From the NCBI GenBank assembly GCA_034769895.1, contig CM068369.1, positions 428,073,479 to 428,137,478 on the forward strand: a DNA stretch of 64,000 bases, in the 5' to 3' direction. The DNA is from Magicicada septendecula (lineage: Eukaryota; Arthropoda; Insecta; Hemiptera; Cicadidae). Position numbers and translations under genes: made by a program. Under the pieces are notes generated by a model. It did not search any database, was not told the DNA's origin, and saw nothing but the letters and a program-made list of their open reading frames with translations. Position 1 is the first letter of the stretch. Each line of letters starts with the position of its first letter. Below, piece by piece: positions 1-11,820 of the stretch.

Positions 1-680
1 GGTCTAATTGGTACGTTGCATTTATGAATTTTGGGTAGACCTGTAAACATCGGAGCTTTAGCATTGCAGGGTTTTAGGTAGCGACGTGTACGGTCAGTGA
101 ATAAATTTACACATTTATTAATTTCATTCTTTAAAGTTTTAACGTAAATGTGTGTAGGATCAGACTTCAGAGTTATTATATTGTTATTTGAGATAAAGTC
201 GTTAACCTTCATTGTATACAATTCACTGTCCATGATAACAAGGGTTTTACCTTTGTCCGCTTTTGTGATAAGTTAATTCTCGATTAACTTTGTTTTTATC
301 TGTTTCAATATCTTGAATTCCTTGGAACTGTTTGTGTATTTATTTGACATATGATGCAGACGGTCATGTGAAGTACGCGCTTTCATAACTTTCTTAAACT
401 TATTACTCGTTAGGTAACGTGCCTAGTTTTGTAGATTTGGATCTGGAATTGCTTTTGTCGCCGTTTTGGCACTAATGATTTCATGGGCAATTTGATTTTT
501 ATTAAAGTTAGGAGGAATACAATAATTTATGCCCTTATTTAAAATATTCAGTTCATCGGCATTGAAAGTGAGTGAAGTTAAATTCGACACACGTGGATAG
601 AAGGTGTGTTTACAATGGACGTTCCTGTCTCGACTACGTTTATCTTTTAAATTTTGCAACTTGCGTGTCTGTTTTATGTA

Positions 681-725
<45 letters not shown>

Positions 726-1118
726 CGAATCACATCAGTCACGTATTTATGAACAGAATCAAGGATATTGTTTATGATTGCAGGATGAATGTTGTTAAGC
801 ATTTGCAAATGCAATTTGAGTAACTGTTTATTAAGAATAGATTTTTTTTTTTTGTATAACGATTTTAATTTCTTCTTTGATATAGAAAGTTTGGGCATGT
901 TTAATTGTCATTTTTGCTGATTTTGAAGATGATCTAATATTTATGATAGCGTACTTTGGTGTTAAATTATGAAACAGACAAAATTTATTAAATTTTATGT
1001 GTAGGTTAGTCTTCAATAATTGCATTTTAACGTTTTGATATTTAAATACCATAGTAGCTTGACTGGCTTCCAACTTGAAAGACATGTTTGAATCGGTATC
1101 CAAGTCACTTATTGACAA
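1..1118 (-). pseudogene. Penelope-like element reverse transcriptase, N-terminal remnant
   Basis: Minus-strand translation gives pieces of a PLE protein running off the left edge of the window. Near bases 20-60 it reads GLPKIHK, and near 240-280 ITKADKGKT, both hallmarks of the RT N-terminal region of PLEs. Open pieces lie at 423-659 (78 aa), 674-898 and 831-1118. An in-frame stop sits just before ITKADKG, and a (TG)n(TA)n microsatellite at about 680-722 breaks the N-terminal part. The catalytic palm and the GIY-YIG endonuclease would lie left of the window. No function is expected; it is a dead copy. The family call is secure, exact frame boundaries are not. Confidence 0.75.
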
Positions 1119-1239
1119 AATCTGTATAATATTTACCTTATTTCTTCCGTCGTGTGACTTGGTTTTGCGTTTTCAAATCAAATCAAAACGCAAAACGAAG
1201 TCACACGACGGAAGAAATAAGGTAAATATTGTAGATTTT
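1117..1239. repeat. Long hairpin at the PLE 5' side
   Basis: Bases 1117-1174 and 1183-1239 are reverse complements with only one or two differences and a loop of about 10 bases. The arms share the core CTTCCGTCGTGTGACTT. It abuts the start of the PLE remnant, so it probably is that element's 5' inverted terminal structure. No CUGANGA/GAAAC hammerhead core is present in it. Confidence 0.85.
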
Positions 1240-2392
1240 ATCATGTTTAACCCTCATAATCTGGTAACTGATACAAGTAAGGTAGCCTGCCTGTTATTAT
1301 GGCCCATAATTAGTATAAAGCTTCTTAAACTCTTCAAGAACAAAACGGATACCATGTCATTTTAAAATACACAAAACTGTCTCTGAGAATTATCTGAACT
1401 GTAGAAATTACTAATTAGCCATTAGTACAAGTAAAGGTACTTACATTCCCAGCACCACGTTTACTTACAGTGAAATGCCAGTTAAAATAATAATTAAATG
1501 CTTCCTATCAAAATGTTTCCATATCTTCACATAATGACAATTTCCAGACAACTAGTAACAAAAAAACCCCTAACCTAACATGCAGACAATTTCGCTGGTT
1601 ATTTCATTATATAAATGCATTCTGAATTATATAAAACTTAATAAAAGCGACCAAAATCCTTTATCATGTACTCCTTTACAAACATGATCGCCATCTAACA
1701 ACTTTCGACGAGCTTACACTAGTTTCTTGTCATCCACCGAAGCACTGTCAAAATAACCTCATTTTCAATCGGAAAGCCTTTACACCGTGAACGAACGTTT
1801 ACCACATTTAACCGCATAAACAAAAATACTTGTTTAATAAAAAAAAATTAAAAAATACAATTTTTTATTAATTTCATTAAATAATTACCTATTATTTGCA
1901 CACTATCACATAAATAACTTCACATAAGCCTTAATAATATTAGAAACTATTAGGAATAAATACTTCACTCACTTTCTTTTTCGTGATCATATCCAACAAT
2001 AACAAAATAATCTGCCAAACGCGACATTACGTTATAGGCATGTATATTTATAAATAAAATGTACCCGAATAATTAAATTCCTCCATCATCTGCCATTTTG
2101 AAATTTTCTTTTTTTAATTCGACAATGCATTTTCTACACCCTACATAGAGGATACTTACTATCTTCGAACATTCAACTCTGGCGCTAAAAACAAACGTAA
2201 TGTTATTGTTCTATGTACAAAGCGGCCCAATTCTTATACAAAAATTAAAATGTATATTATTTATTTTGAATTTAGACTTGATCGCGTTTACATAGCCTGT
2301 TTAACCTAAACCATAGGAAATACAAAACACAGAAGTTCAAACAGTACTGGAGTAGTGTGTGGCACGTAATAAATGACGTAATGTATAACACA
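1240..2392. other. AT-rich stretch with no recognisable gene
   Basis: No ORF of note, no terminal repeats and no family resemblance were found on either strand. It holds short A/T runs only. Confidence 0.6.
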
Positions 2393-2665
2393 GGAAGAAC
2401 TAGGGATGGCAACATTGATTGGTATATCGATATATCGGTCTTCCGATATATCGTAACAGCTATATCGATATATCCGATATATTGCTTGGAATATATCGAT
2501 ATATTACGATATATCGGTAAGACCGATATATGAGCCAATTACCGCAAGCTCTCAGTCTGCACTGCTGTCCAACTCCAATTCCAATGCAATGCTGTGTTGC
2601 ACGAGCACGACAAAAAATCCCGACGTTGTTTATATCAGATAGTAATAAATTAATCTCATTATTAA

Positions 2666-4313
2666 CCCTCTAATGGTAAGGTGCGGGTCGGATACGACCC
2701 ATGCGCAATTGTTCCGAACATCTCTCCATTCTAACTTTTCTCCAAACGGTTAACACTAAGATACCCTTAAGATACCCTAAGGTACCCTCTCAGTCATTCA
2801 TAGGAAAGGCATAGAAATAACCCCAGTTTCCAGGTAATTGTTCCTCGATCACTGTGTTTGTTTTTTCTGGGCACTTCACTTTTCGGGTCGGATGCGACCC
2901 GACCTTACCAAAAATGCTTTAAAATTTGTCAACGCTTCCTATATATTTTTTGCAGTTTCGTAAGAATGTATGGCTTGTGAACTTTATACATACGTAGTAC
3001 TGTAACTAATGTTTAGTCTTATTTTGTAGACTAAACATGAACACAACACTTGCCATTGTTTTGTAATTTTGTAACCAGTGACTTATCGAGTTGTATCTGT
3101 TGCAATGTTTCTCCAAAGTCGAGCGTAGACATCAACAATCGTATATTTTGGAATGTGTACACTTTGTGTACATGTTACGATTCACGAAAAAGCATAGTAG
3201 CATATGGTTGACATTGCTCTGGCATCATAGCAATACTAACACGTGTAAGAGCCAGACAGTACCATTGAGTGGACAATAAAATACAATTTACTCTAATTAC
3301 TGTGACTTTTCATTGAATTCAGATTTTCTATTCATTTTTTATTTTTTGCATAATGGCTTGTAACAAAATATTGTACACTGCTGAAGAAATATTAGCAGAG
3401 TTTCAAAGGCAAGAAGAAGAAGACTCAGACTTAGAAGAAGAAGATTTTAACAAAGAAGTTTCCGAGACTGAAGATAACATTCTTATAGACAGCGATAACG
3501 AAGATGACGAGTTCGACTTAGCTGAAGGGACACAGGATTGTAGCAGTGCTGATGATTTTTTTTATTGTACTTCAAACAGTTTTTAATATTTATGTCATTC
3601 TTGTAATAATGTTTAAACATTTAGAATACACTCAGACTCTATAAAATGTGGTGACACTTTGCATAAAGCACACGTATTTGTGGCAGTGGGGATTTTGATA
3701 GCAAAGTGGAGAAATTTTGAGTAGCCATGTGGGGAAAAGAGGACTGATTGACCTGGCAACACTGCCTATGAAAACACTGATGATGACAGGATTTTTGAAT
3801 TGGGGAAAGACGAAGAAACCATCTGGACGAAAAACCGGTACGCTCCAAATTTTCATGAACCTCATCTTTAAATGTTATCACACACCTGCCCGGACCAAAA
3901 GGCGTTGCTTGAGGGATCGTTGATGAGGTACAATTGTTTTCTTTATTTGTAACCGATGAGATGCTGGAAAAAATTGTTCTCCACACTAACAGTGAAATAG
4001 AAAGATCGAAGATCAAATACCAATCTGTACAGTGATTTACATCTCCCACAAACCTGATAGAGATAAGAGCTATTATTGGGCTGTTGTATATGAGCGGTGT
4101 TTTGAAGAACTCTGGTTTATGTCTTAATGATATGTTTTCTGTAATCTATGGACCGTCTGTATTTTGCTGTTCAATGTCACAGAAAAGATTCTCTTTTCTA
4201 ATACACAACTTACGATTTGACGACAAAACTACGAGAGATCCAAGGAAGGATAAATTTGCGGCGTTTCGAAACATTACCTTGCATGCGTAAAAGTCCACCT
4301 TACCGTTAGAAGG
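2666..4313 (+). mobile_element. piggyBac-type transposon relic
   Basis: The left end is TTAA|CCCTCTAATGGTAAGG (TTAA at 2662-2665) and the right end is the inverted CCTTCTAACGGTAAGG followed by TTGA (4314-4317), a mutated TTAA target. Subterminal repeats GGGTCGGATACGACCC (near 2684) and GGGTCGGATGCGACCC (near 2885) are typical piggyBac internal palindromes. It carries the transposase relic at 3353-4290 and sits inside a hAT MITE, so it is younger than the MITE. Confidence 0.85.
3353..4290 (+). pseudogene. piggyBac transposase, truncated and frameshifted
   Basis: The start ATG opens an acidic 77-aa N-terminus (EEEDSDLEEEDF), typical of piggyBac transposases. After several breaks, 4084-4290 reads YMSGVLKNSGL...SQKRFSFLIHNLRFDD, which matches the DDE_Tnp_1_7 domain. 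The downstream catalytic DDD region and the Cys-rich tail are absent. It cannot make an active enzyme. The stretch between 3590 and 4080 gives related pieces in shifting frames. Confidence 0.75.
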
Positions 4314-4542
4314 TTGAAGTACTAAAACACAATTTATTACAACCTTATTAAAACATCATTTTAAGAGAAATGAATTTAATGTTTTACATTTTTTAAATCA
4401 ATAACAAAAAAACGATATATATCGCGTTTTTAGACATGTATCGATATAATCCAAAAATATATAAATAACGTATATCGATATATTTAGAAATATATCGATA
4501 AATTTCAACTATCGATATATCGTTGCCATCCCAAGGAAGAAC

Positions 4543-5639
4543 TATATCTACGAATGACGCTACATAATTCCTCGGCGTTCGCCACAACAGTACAAGTTAA
4601 CAGAATAAATTAGTGTTTCGGATCTAGCTTACGATGGTACGGCAAAGTTAAACTTCCGTCTCCTCGTTTGTACTTATTTTCCGTGTCCAGATTTCTACTG
4701 GATGTGTATTATTCACAAGTAACTAATGTCAGCTTATGGAGGTTATGTACGACAATGTAACAAATAAAATTTACTTTGTTCCTGTACATTAAAAGGGTGT
4801 ATTTATTGGAAGTACAGAAATTAGGGTAATTATCGACTTTCTGGGCCGCGCTGGTATTGGCGTGACATTTTTTTTCTATTCTTCTGTGGTATATAGACAC
4901 TAGAAAAATAATCTTAAACGGCGGTCAAACCTATTTACGGAGAAAAAAATAAAATAATTACTCCCATAAGAACATGTAAAGTGAATGGCCGCATGTTAAC
5001 TGAGCGACGGCGCACAAATGCACAGTAAATGTTTGAAAAATGGTTCGCCTTAATTTTTGCAAGAATTATATGAAACAATGAACTATATCCGCGGCCCGCA
5101 CATAATTACGGTACAGAGACGATTTTGGGAGGTTGTGGCTACGTTTAATTATTTAACTTAACCTTTTAGATTTTAAAAATTAATTAGACTTAACAGACAT
5201 TTCCTTAGTTAGTGTACATTCAAAGGCTGTATTTATTCAAAGTACCGGAATTTAAACGTACTTCCAATTTAGAACCTAGTACAATCTAATGTATAACCAA
5301 ACAAGTAGGCCTACATTAAAATCCTTTTTTCAACATAATGCAATAAAAAGCAATGTGCAGTTTCTGTTAACATGCAAATGATTAAGTATTAATAATGGGT
5401 TACAGTGGAATTTAATGTTACTACGGTCTGAATTAATGCAAATAAAATTGGGAGAATCTCGTAAACATATTAAAGAATGCTTGTATATTACACACAAAAT
5501 TATTACAGTACGGACCTTTGTTAATGAATAGAAACAAATTTGACTCTATACTTTAGTATGTACCAACAAAATTCACTTTTTTTCAAATACCAATATCTGT
5601 TGTTTTTTATCATACCCTTAAAAAAGGGTCATTAACAAC
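4543..5639. other. Intergenic AT-rich DNA
   Basis: No gene seen. A motif like gtgtatttattggaagtac near 4795 recurs diverged near 5222 (gctgtatttattcaaagtac), suggesting an old local duplication. Confidence 0.5.
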
Positions 5640-7935
5640 ATACATTATGAGAAAATGTGATTACAAATAACCAGCCATTAGTTACTTGTGAAGAAAATAG
5701 ATATAACATTTACAAACATCAAATCTTCAATTCTCTCCCTATTTGTTTTATAAAAACTGGAGTTTCTACTGCAGGTTTTAAGTCCACTAACTAGGTACTT
5801 AATTAAATATACATAATTGTTCCTGTATCTTGTTGGGTAACATATTATATTAATACATCTGCTTCCTACTCATATGTGCAAACAATGTTTTTAATGTACG
5901 GTCCTAAAATCTTTATCAACACTTTATATCTTTAAAATTTAGACAAAGTCTAATGAGCAACGTGGCCTAACCTGAATTTACATGACCTGGCTCAGAACAA
6001 CTTTATTTTCGCAAATACAAAGATGAAGACTGGTTGCAATTTCTTCAGGGCTCACACCTGCTGCCAGGCTTAGTTCTATAACATGATAAGGAAGAAAGAA
6101 ATCAGCCCAAACCTGCAACCGCTGTGGGAAGGCTTTTAACCCATTACCAATAAGATTAATGATGTCATCTAAGACTAACTCATTAGCTTTATTTATACAT
6201 TTAATGCATCTTGTTGTCCATGACATGTTCATTGATTAACTAATTATCATTAAAACACACACAGGACTGATCCTCTTTTGCAAGATCATAAGTATGTTTC
6301 AAGTATGTTTTTAATTTTTTTAATTGTATGCAATGTGGACACATACAGAGGGGTGTCAGTTTTTTTATGTTTTTTCAATAAATAACAATGACAGGGAGAG
6401 AGAGAGAGAGAGAGAGACCAAAAATAACATGTACAGAAATTACATCAGAACTTTTCCTGACAGTAAAAAAATAACTAAATAATGAATGGCAAAGAACATT
6501 AACAAAATTAATGGAAATTATAGTTATTATTTGTTGTCTAATGAACAGGAACTAGTAAAGGCAAACTAATTATTGAATTAATAATTTTCTTTATTGAGTA
6601 TCCAGTTTATTACTGCAGTATGGAGTATAGGTTTTATCTTTTTTAACAATTTTTAATGCAGTTTACTGGAGTAAAATCTTCTTATTGATAATGTTCTTAT
6701 CAGTTTCATTATTCTTATCTCTTTTTATTATCTCAGACAATATTTATAGTATACAATTTAGTTAATGACTTAGTATTTTGTTCTTCATGTATCATGGTCA
6801 TGAAATGGTTTAAGTTGGGGGCTATTTTATGTAAGGGGAAAACATAACGTTACAATATTGTAATTACTTTTATTTCTATAATTATTTATAAGTATTACTT
6901 GTACAAACAAAACTGGCTTAGAAATGGGTTTACTTAGGAAATTATGGAATTCTGCTGAAATTTCGAATAGTTCTGGAGGGGAATTGATCCGATGATAACC
7001 CCCCTCCGCAAGTTACTTCACTGATCCCACTCTACACAGTTCCAAGAAATCCTGTATTTAGAAGTTCAAAAGAAAGTGATACAGACTCTAAATATCCCAT
7101 TGTAGCATTCACTACTGGGACAGTTCATGGTTTAGAGCTTCCCTTATGTGCCTGGTAAGTGAAGGAGAAGGAATCTATTTAATGTGCAAGTTGAAGAATA
7201 TATTTAATTATTGCACTTAACTTGATATAAGTACTGATTACATTTTAGGATTATTATTTTCAGAAATAATGTATGTAAACCAGTTTTCCCCATATAAAGT
7301 TAATTAAAATGTTTAATGCATAGCATTCCAGGCATTTACAGTAGTAGATTTGTATTACTAAATTTGAATTTACACAAATAATTCTCTTTGATTAACCAGA
7401 GTTACACACACAAACTAAATGCTGAGTGTCCTCCTAGTATATAATTCAGCTAAAACAGTATTCCAAAAACTTACCTTGTTACTGGAATATGTGACATGAT
7501 GAACTTTTCATCATGTGTTTAACTTTGTGTTGGGAGTTCAGTATTTTAATAATTTTTATTTATGCAGGCGTATAGCAAAATCTGATCATCATGGAAAAGG
7601 AATAAGGCATTTTGTAATAGCAATTAACTGATTAGTTCCTGCTGTATTACCGAATCATATTACAAGACCAATATTTGTTTAATTGAAAAGATATATTTTA
7701 AGTGTTTCTTTTGGTGCAATCTGTAAATTCCATGACACACGTCCATAAAGGTTTGAAAATATGCTTACTCCAGTTTGATAGGAATTCATTCTCAAAAAAC
7801 TAATACAAATTTGTTATGTCTGATCACACCAGCTATCCTTTCTATTGGAATGAGCCTTTTATACAAATTTATCATATAGTATTGTGCCAAGATATTACAC
7901 TACATTTACATACTGTAATACAGTATATTATTTGC
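5640..7935. repeat. Left arm of a 2.3-kb inverted duplication
   Basis: This arm is the reverse complement of 23936-27763. By eye the match is well above 90 percent over the whole length, for example tacattatgagaaaa at 5640 against ttttctcataatgta at 27749. This arm is uninterrupted; the partner carries two extra insertions. It holds a short (GA)n run at about 6399 and one small ORF. No transposase or terminal repeats were seen at the arm ends, so it may be a segmental duplication or an unrecognised low-copy repeat. Confidence 0.9.
5978..6232 (-). CDS. Small saposin-like ORF or exon
   Basis: An 84-aa reading frame starting MNMSWTTRCIKCINKA. The spacing CIKC ... L-x-AGVSPEEIATSLHLC resembles a saposin-B domain, especially its C-terminal half (spEEvc..L.LC), but the middle cysteines are missing. 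The same frame is preserved in the duplicate at 27197-27429, with only substitutions and no stop. There is no signal peptide, so if real it is one exon (perhaps terminal) of a larger gene. It could be chance; homology is unproven. Confidence 0.3.
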   Translation of the reverse strand: MNMSWTTRCIKCINKANELVLDDIINLIGNGLKAFPQRLQVWADFFLPYHVIELSLAAGVSPEEIATSLHLCICENKVVLSQVM

Positions 7936-9063
7936 AGACTGACAGGGTTATAAAAAATTTTGAAAGAATTGTTGCTTTTACAACACCATCCTTTATTAAG
8001 TGACTACTCAAATCTGCCAGTTTTTCACAGAAACTGAAGTTTGATGATTAGATCCCCTAGTGATGCTCCAAACATTTCAAGGATTCTCCTTGCCTTAAAA
8101 AACTGGACTGGGCTCATTGATTGACATGACTAATGTTAAATTTACTTTGGGATACTTCCAAACATAATACAGTTTACAATAAACAAACAAAATATTATGC
8201 CTGTCTAATTTTTCCAGAACTGTATACACATAATTTGATCTGGATAGAACATTTATTAAACAATAATACTATTTGATGCATTTAATTAAAATATTGGTAT
8301 GGAGAACCATACATGACTACCATGTTTTAAGCTTTATATTTGAAATCATTTTAGAAATGAAATATTTCCACAAAAACTACTTCTATCTTCAGCCTCAACC
8401 ACAGAATTGTGATCACTAACATATACCACCTCATGTTAGCGCACTCGATTTTTACTGATGATGGCAGTCGATGGCACTTCCAAAACGTCTGGTTTTGCAG
8501 AAAACATTGGACCACGGCCAAACAGCCTGGGAAGGAATTTTATCAACAAACTACTTCAATGCTGCTGATAACGTAGTACACATAAAAAATTATCCCCTCC
8601 CCTTCACCTAGCATTTTCATTTATAGAAAATTATCCCCTCCCCCTACCTCTTTTCATTTATAGATATTTCATCTACATTTCTACAGTGGATTATTATGAC
8701 CTTTTCAGGATACTTTATTTATCAAAATTAAGTACTTTACTCTTGTTAAAACAAAACATTGCAGGTAAACTACCCTTCTCCTTAACCGATCTTCACCAAA
8801 ATCAACAGACCTTGAGTCCTCTACAATATGCAAAAAATTGTTTGAATTTGCGGGAGTTATCATTCACCATAGACAAAATTATACACACAGACATCTTTCT
8901 AAAAATGACTTTTCTTTATGTTTTGAGGGTAGTACAATCAGAATCAGCCCTCACGGGACACTAATTATTAGATACAATTTTTACCTTCATTTAAGCCAGC
9001 TCACTGTGTACTTTCTCAGAGGCCATAACATGTTCTTTTTAACGTTGCCGAACATAAATTGAT
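7936..9063. other. Non-coding stretch between the arm and a MITE
   Basis: No supported gene. A short AT-rich motif, aaaattatcccctcccc, occurs twice (8585 and 8628). A degenerate hammerhead-like sequence is listed separately. The ORFs at 8686-8964 and 8838-9062 show no family resemblance. Confidence 0.5.
8455..8492 (+). ncRNA. Degenerate hammerhead-ribozyme-like motif
   Basis: CTGATGATGGCAGTCGATGGCA is followed by CCAAAACGTC. The CUGAUGA core is present, but the second core box reads AAAAC instead of GAAAC and stem II is weak. It is probably the decayed end of a PLE or similar retroelement. Confidence 0.3.
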
Positions 9064-9071
9064 GTTAAATT

Positions 9072-9895
9072 CAGTGGCGAAGCTAGTAATTAATGAATGG
9101 GTAGGCAAAAATCTTACCTTAAATTTTTTTTTAGGAATCACTAAAAGGACGGTGGTTCAAATCGGACGCTGAGGTAGAATTTGCTGTTAGCGAATGGTTC
9201 CGCAAACAGCCGTAAGAATTTTACTAGCAGGGAATCTACAGATTAGTGCAAGAGTGGGACTCATGTCTTAATGTTAATGGAGACTTCTTTTAAAATCGTT
9301 GAATAAAAAATGCTTTACAGCTCTAAACGTGTTTCTATTGAACAATCCTTGTATAAGTCATACACAATAATACATCTGATTGAACTTCAAATTTTTAAAC
9401 TTGATTAGTTTCTGTATATTATATGTTTAATGTTACAAACAATTCAAAAAACAATCTTATATCATCTGTTAGTTCAGCGGAATAACCGGCACACTTTTAA
9501 TAACCGCATAAAATAAGCACACTTATAAACAACACAGTGCGCTTTAACTTAACTGTTTGCACCATAGAAGTGAGACATGCCTCAACGCTCTATGTGTACA
9601 GCACGGGACAATCCCCCTCCCCCGCACTTCCCAATCAAGCCAGCACATTGCTTACATACGATGTAACAAAAAACGCTGAGGCAAGTTCACGTTGCCTCAT
9701 TCGCTTTATGCTGAATCTCACCTGTCACCATCTAGCGGTCGCTCAGTAAAGCACATTTTGGCTTAATAAATTCGACAGTCACAGTAACAATGTATAATCT
9801 TTACATTACGTAGTTCATACGTATTTATAATGTTTATTTTACAGAATTTTTAGGGTAGGCATTGCCTCAATTGCCTCCATGTAACTTCGCCACTG
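9072..9895. mobile_element. hAT-type MITE (824 bp)
   Basis: It begins CAGTGGCGAAGCTAG and ends with the inverted CAGTGGCGAAGTTAC, flanked by perfect 8-bp duplications GTTAAATT (9064-9071 and 9896-9903). The inner ends also pair (gggtaggcaaaa with gggtaggcattgcc). The only ORF inside (9537-9749) has no transposase likeness, so the copy is non-autonomous. Confidence 0.9.
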
Positions 9896-9934
9896 GTTAA
9901 ATTAAAAATAAAGTAAAGGCTTAGCACCTTAAGT

Positions 9935-10003
9935 TTGCAATGTGCAAGTTGAAGAATCTATTTAATTATTGCACTTAACTTGATATAAGTACTGATTACA
10001 TTT
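9935..10003 (+). repeat. Short copy of arm sequence
   Basis: Nearly identical (one or two changes) to 7179-7248 inside the left arm, in the same orientation. It is a 69-bp fragment copied outside the arm. Confidence 0.75.
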
Positions 10004-10232
10004 ATAACCCAACTACTCTCTATAGTGTTGAATAATAAGATGTAAGTAAATTCATGTACTGTTGTATTCCACTATTTCCGCTGTTCGCTCCCGCCTCGGC
10101 GCTCAAAAGCAGTGACGTAATTCGGAGCTGCCAATTGTCACTTCGTCCGCTTTGCTGTGCTATCATATCTTTTAATTATATCAGTAATAATAATGCAAAA
10201 AACCAAACAGATGTTCAATAATTTCATTGATT
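10004..10232. other. Flank between repeat copy and PLE tail
   Basis: No gene or repeat boundary recognised. Confidence 0.4.
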
Positions 10233-10349
10233 GAAATTTACAGAGCCTCTACAACACACAATGATCAGCTTCTGAACGAGAAACTGTCGTTCAAGTCAAA
10301 CGTACTGTATGATACTGCTATACGCATGCTGAAACAGCACGACAAATAA
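10233..10349 (+). pseudogene. PLE GIY-YIG endonuclease, C-terminal tail
   Basis: The open frame contains NDQLLNEKLSFKSNVLYDTA and then a stop (TAA, 10347-10349). It matches the end of the better preserved PLE endonuclease at 34773-35258 (LNDQLQYKSNILYDTAMRY). Only the last 38 codons remain, so this is a 5'-truncated copy. The following 200 bases are the element's 3' UTR and ribozyme region. Confidence 0.75.
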
Positions 10350-10508
10350 GAACAGGCCGAATAGATTTGTCAGTCCCTCGCGGGGTCGGTAGCGATGCGC
10401 ATCGTGAGATAATGCGAGTGGGGAAATTGATTGAGTAACGAGATGTGCGTGACCTTTATATATTTTTTATCTAATGACGTGTTCTACATGAGTGAAAAGT
10501 TTATCCAT

Positions 10509-10541
10509 CTGATGATGGGACTTTAAGTCCCGAAACGCATA
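10509..10541 (+). ncRNA. Hammerhead ribozyme (PLE type)
   Basis: CTGATGA is followed by a stem-loop GGGAC-TTTAA-GTCCC and then CGAAAC, the conserved hammerhead core with a perfect stem II. Stem III would be minimal (GAAACGCAUA), as in ribozymes described from Penelope-like elements, which are thought to act as dimers. It lies about 160 bases past the endonuclease stop codon, where PLE ribozymes occur. Cleavage is not shown. Confidence 0.7.
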
Positions 10542-10589
10542 GTGTATATTGTGAACACAAAGAAGTTGCAAAGAAGGAAACCAAAAGGT

Positions 10590-11275
10590 AATTCTAATAT
10601 TTAATCGGTTTTTTGTTTAATATCCACTTATAAAAAAAAATAAAGTAGATAATTATTTTATAAATAACTTTGTTACAGCTGCTGTGAAGTTGTTTAGATT
10701 AAATAATGTAACCTAACCAACTTTTAAGTATTGAATATTAAGTATAAGTATATTTAATCCTGAGAGAAAATGAACAATTAACACCAGTTTTTGAAAGAAC
10801 CATGAAAGGAGAGAAGATGAGCTTGTGTACGAAATACGAAGTGGAGTATCTTATGTAGAGATGAAAGCTCAAAAGTTCAAGCCAAATACATATGAATGGA
10901 GATGATTGGTAATATCTGGGACCTGTCACACAACAGAACACCACACAATGATGATAGTGTGTATATTTCATCACATCTCTTACCATGTAATGTGCCTGCT
11001 TTTAATAATATTCTCAAAGGATTTTAATACTTTGTTTTGACTGGTTTCACTGTGTAAATTACAAACCTGAATATAGTGCTGAAATACATACGGTAATCAA
11101 TTTTTCCATTCACAGCCACGTTTCGCATTAAATCACGAATGCCGCAAAGAAAAATAAATTACTCACCAGACACACAAAGTACTGACATATGAACATTAAT
11201 CAATTATTTTGTTTAATCAGTCATCATTCTAGGAGACCAATATTAAAGGGTTTACAGATTATTGACGCATCCACC

Positions 11276-11314
<39 letters not shown>

Positions 11315-11820
11315 ACACACACAGGTTGTGGTATGTGTTACAATTGTGTCTTATTTTCAGCCAACCGTTCTTTTACAGGTGAAATCAGTACAATTATACC
11401 TTGTGAGTATAAGGTTAGTTTAATCTGTAACCTATGATATTAAACATAATAATACACTGAACATGATTATTACACTTTATATGATATCAGCTTTTTGGCT
11501 TAATATCCACTTGTAAAAGAAAAAAATACAAAATGATTATTATTTTATAATTAACTTTGTTACAGCTGTTGTGAAGTTATTTAGAATAATAATGTAACCT
11601 AACCTACTTTTAAGTACTGAATACTTTTAATGTGTCATGTACTGTGTTCAATAAGGAAAAGAAATACTTTTACAGAGTACTTAAAATCCTTGAAAATGGT
11701 ATTGGATTAAGCTTGAGCAATGAATAATTAAACTAAGCAAGTGATTTCAAAGTCAATATCATTATGAAATACGTATTATAAATAGAACATACTTACCAAA
11801 ATTGATAATACTTACCAAAA
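10590..11820. other. Non-coding region with a duplicated 120-bp motif and (CA)n
   Basis: Bases 10613-10733 (tatccacttataaaa ... ttttaagtattgaata) recur diverged at 11498-11622. A (CA)n microsatellite fills about 11278-11324. No gene was recognised. Confidence 0.6.

Larger units (their letters stand above)
2401..4534. mobile_element. hAT-type MITE, split by a piggyBac insertion
   Basis: The ends are TAGGGATGGCAAC (2401) and the inverted TTGGGATGGCAAC (ending 4534), flanked by the perfect 8-bp direct repeat GGAAGAAC (2393-2400 and 4535-4542). Eight-base duplications and this end pattern fit hAT elements. The interior is made of palindromic cgatatatcg repeats. Without the inserted piggyBac (2666-4313) it is about 480 bp, with no coding capacity of its own. 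Confidence 0.85.

Noticed and set aside
1117..1239. Possible ribozyme hairpin
   Set aside because: A strong hairpin but without hammerhead core boxes.
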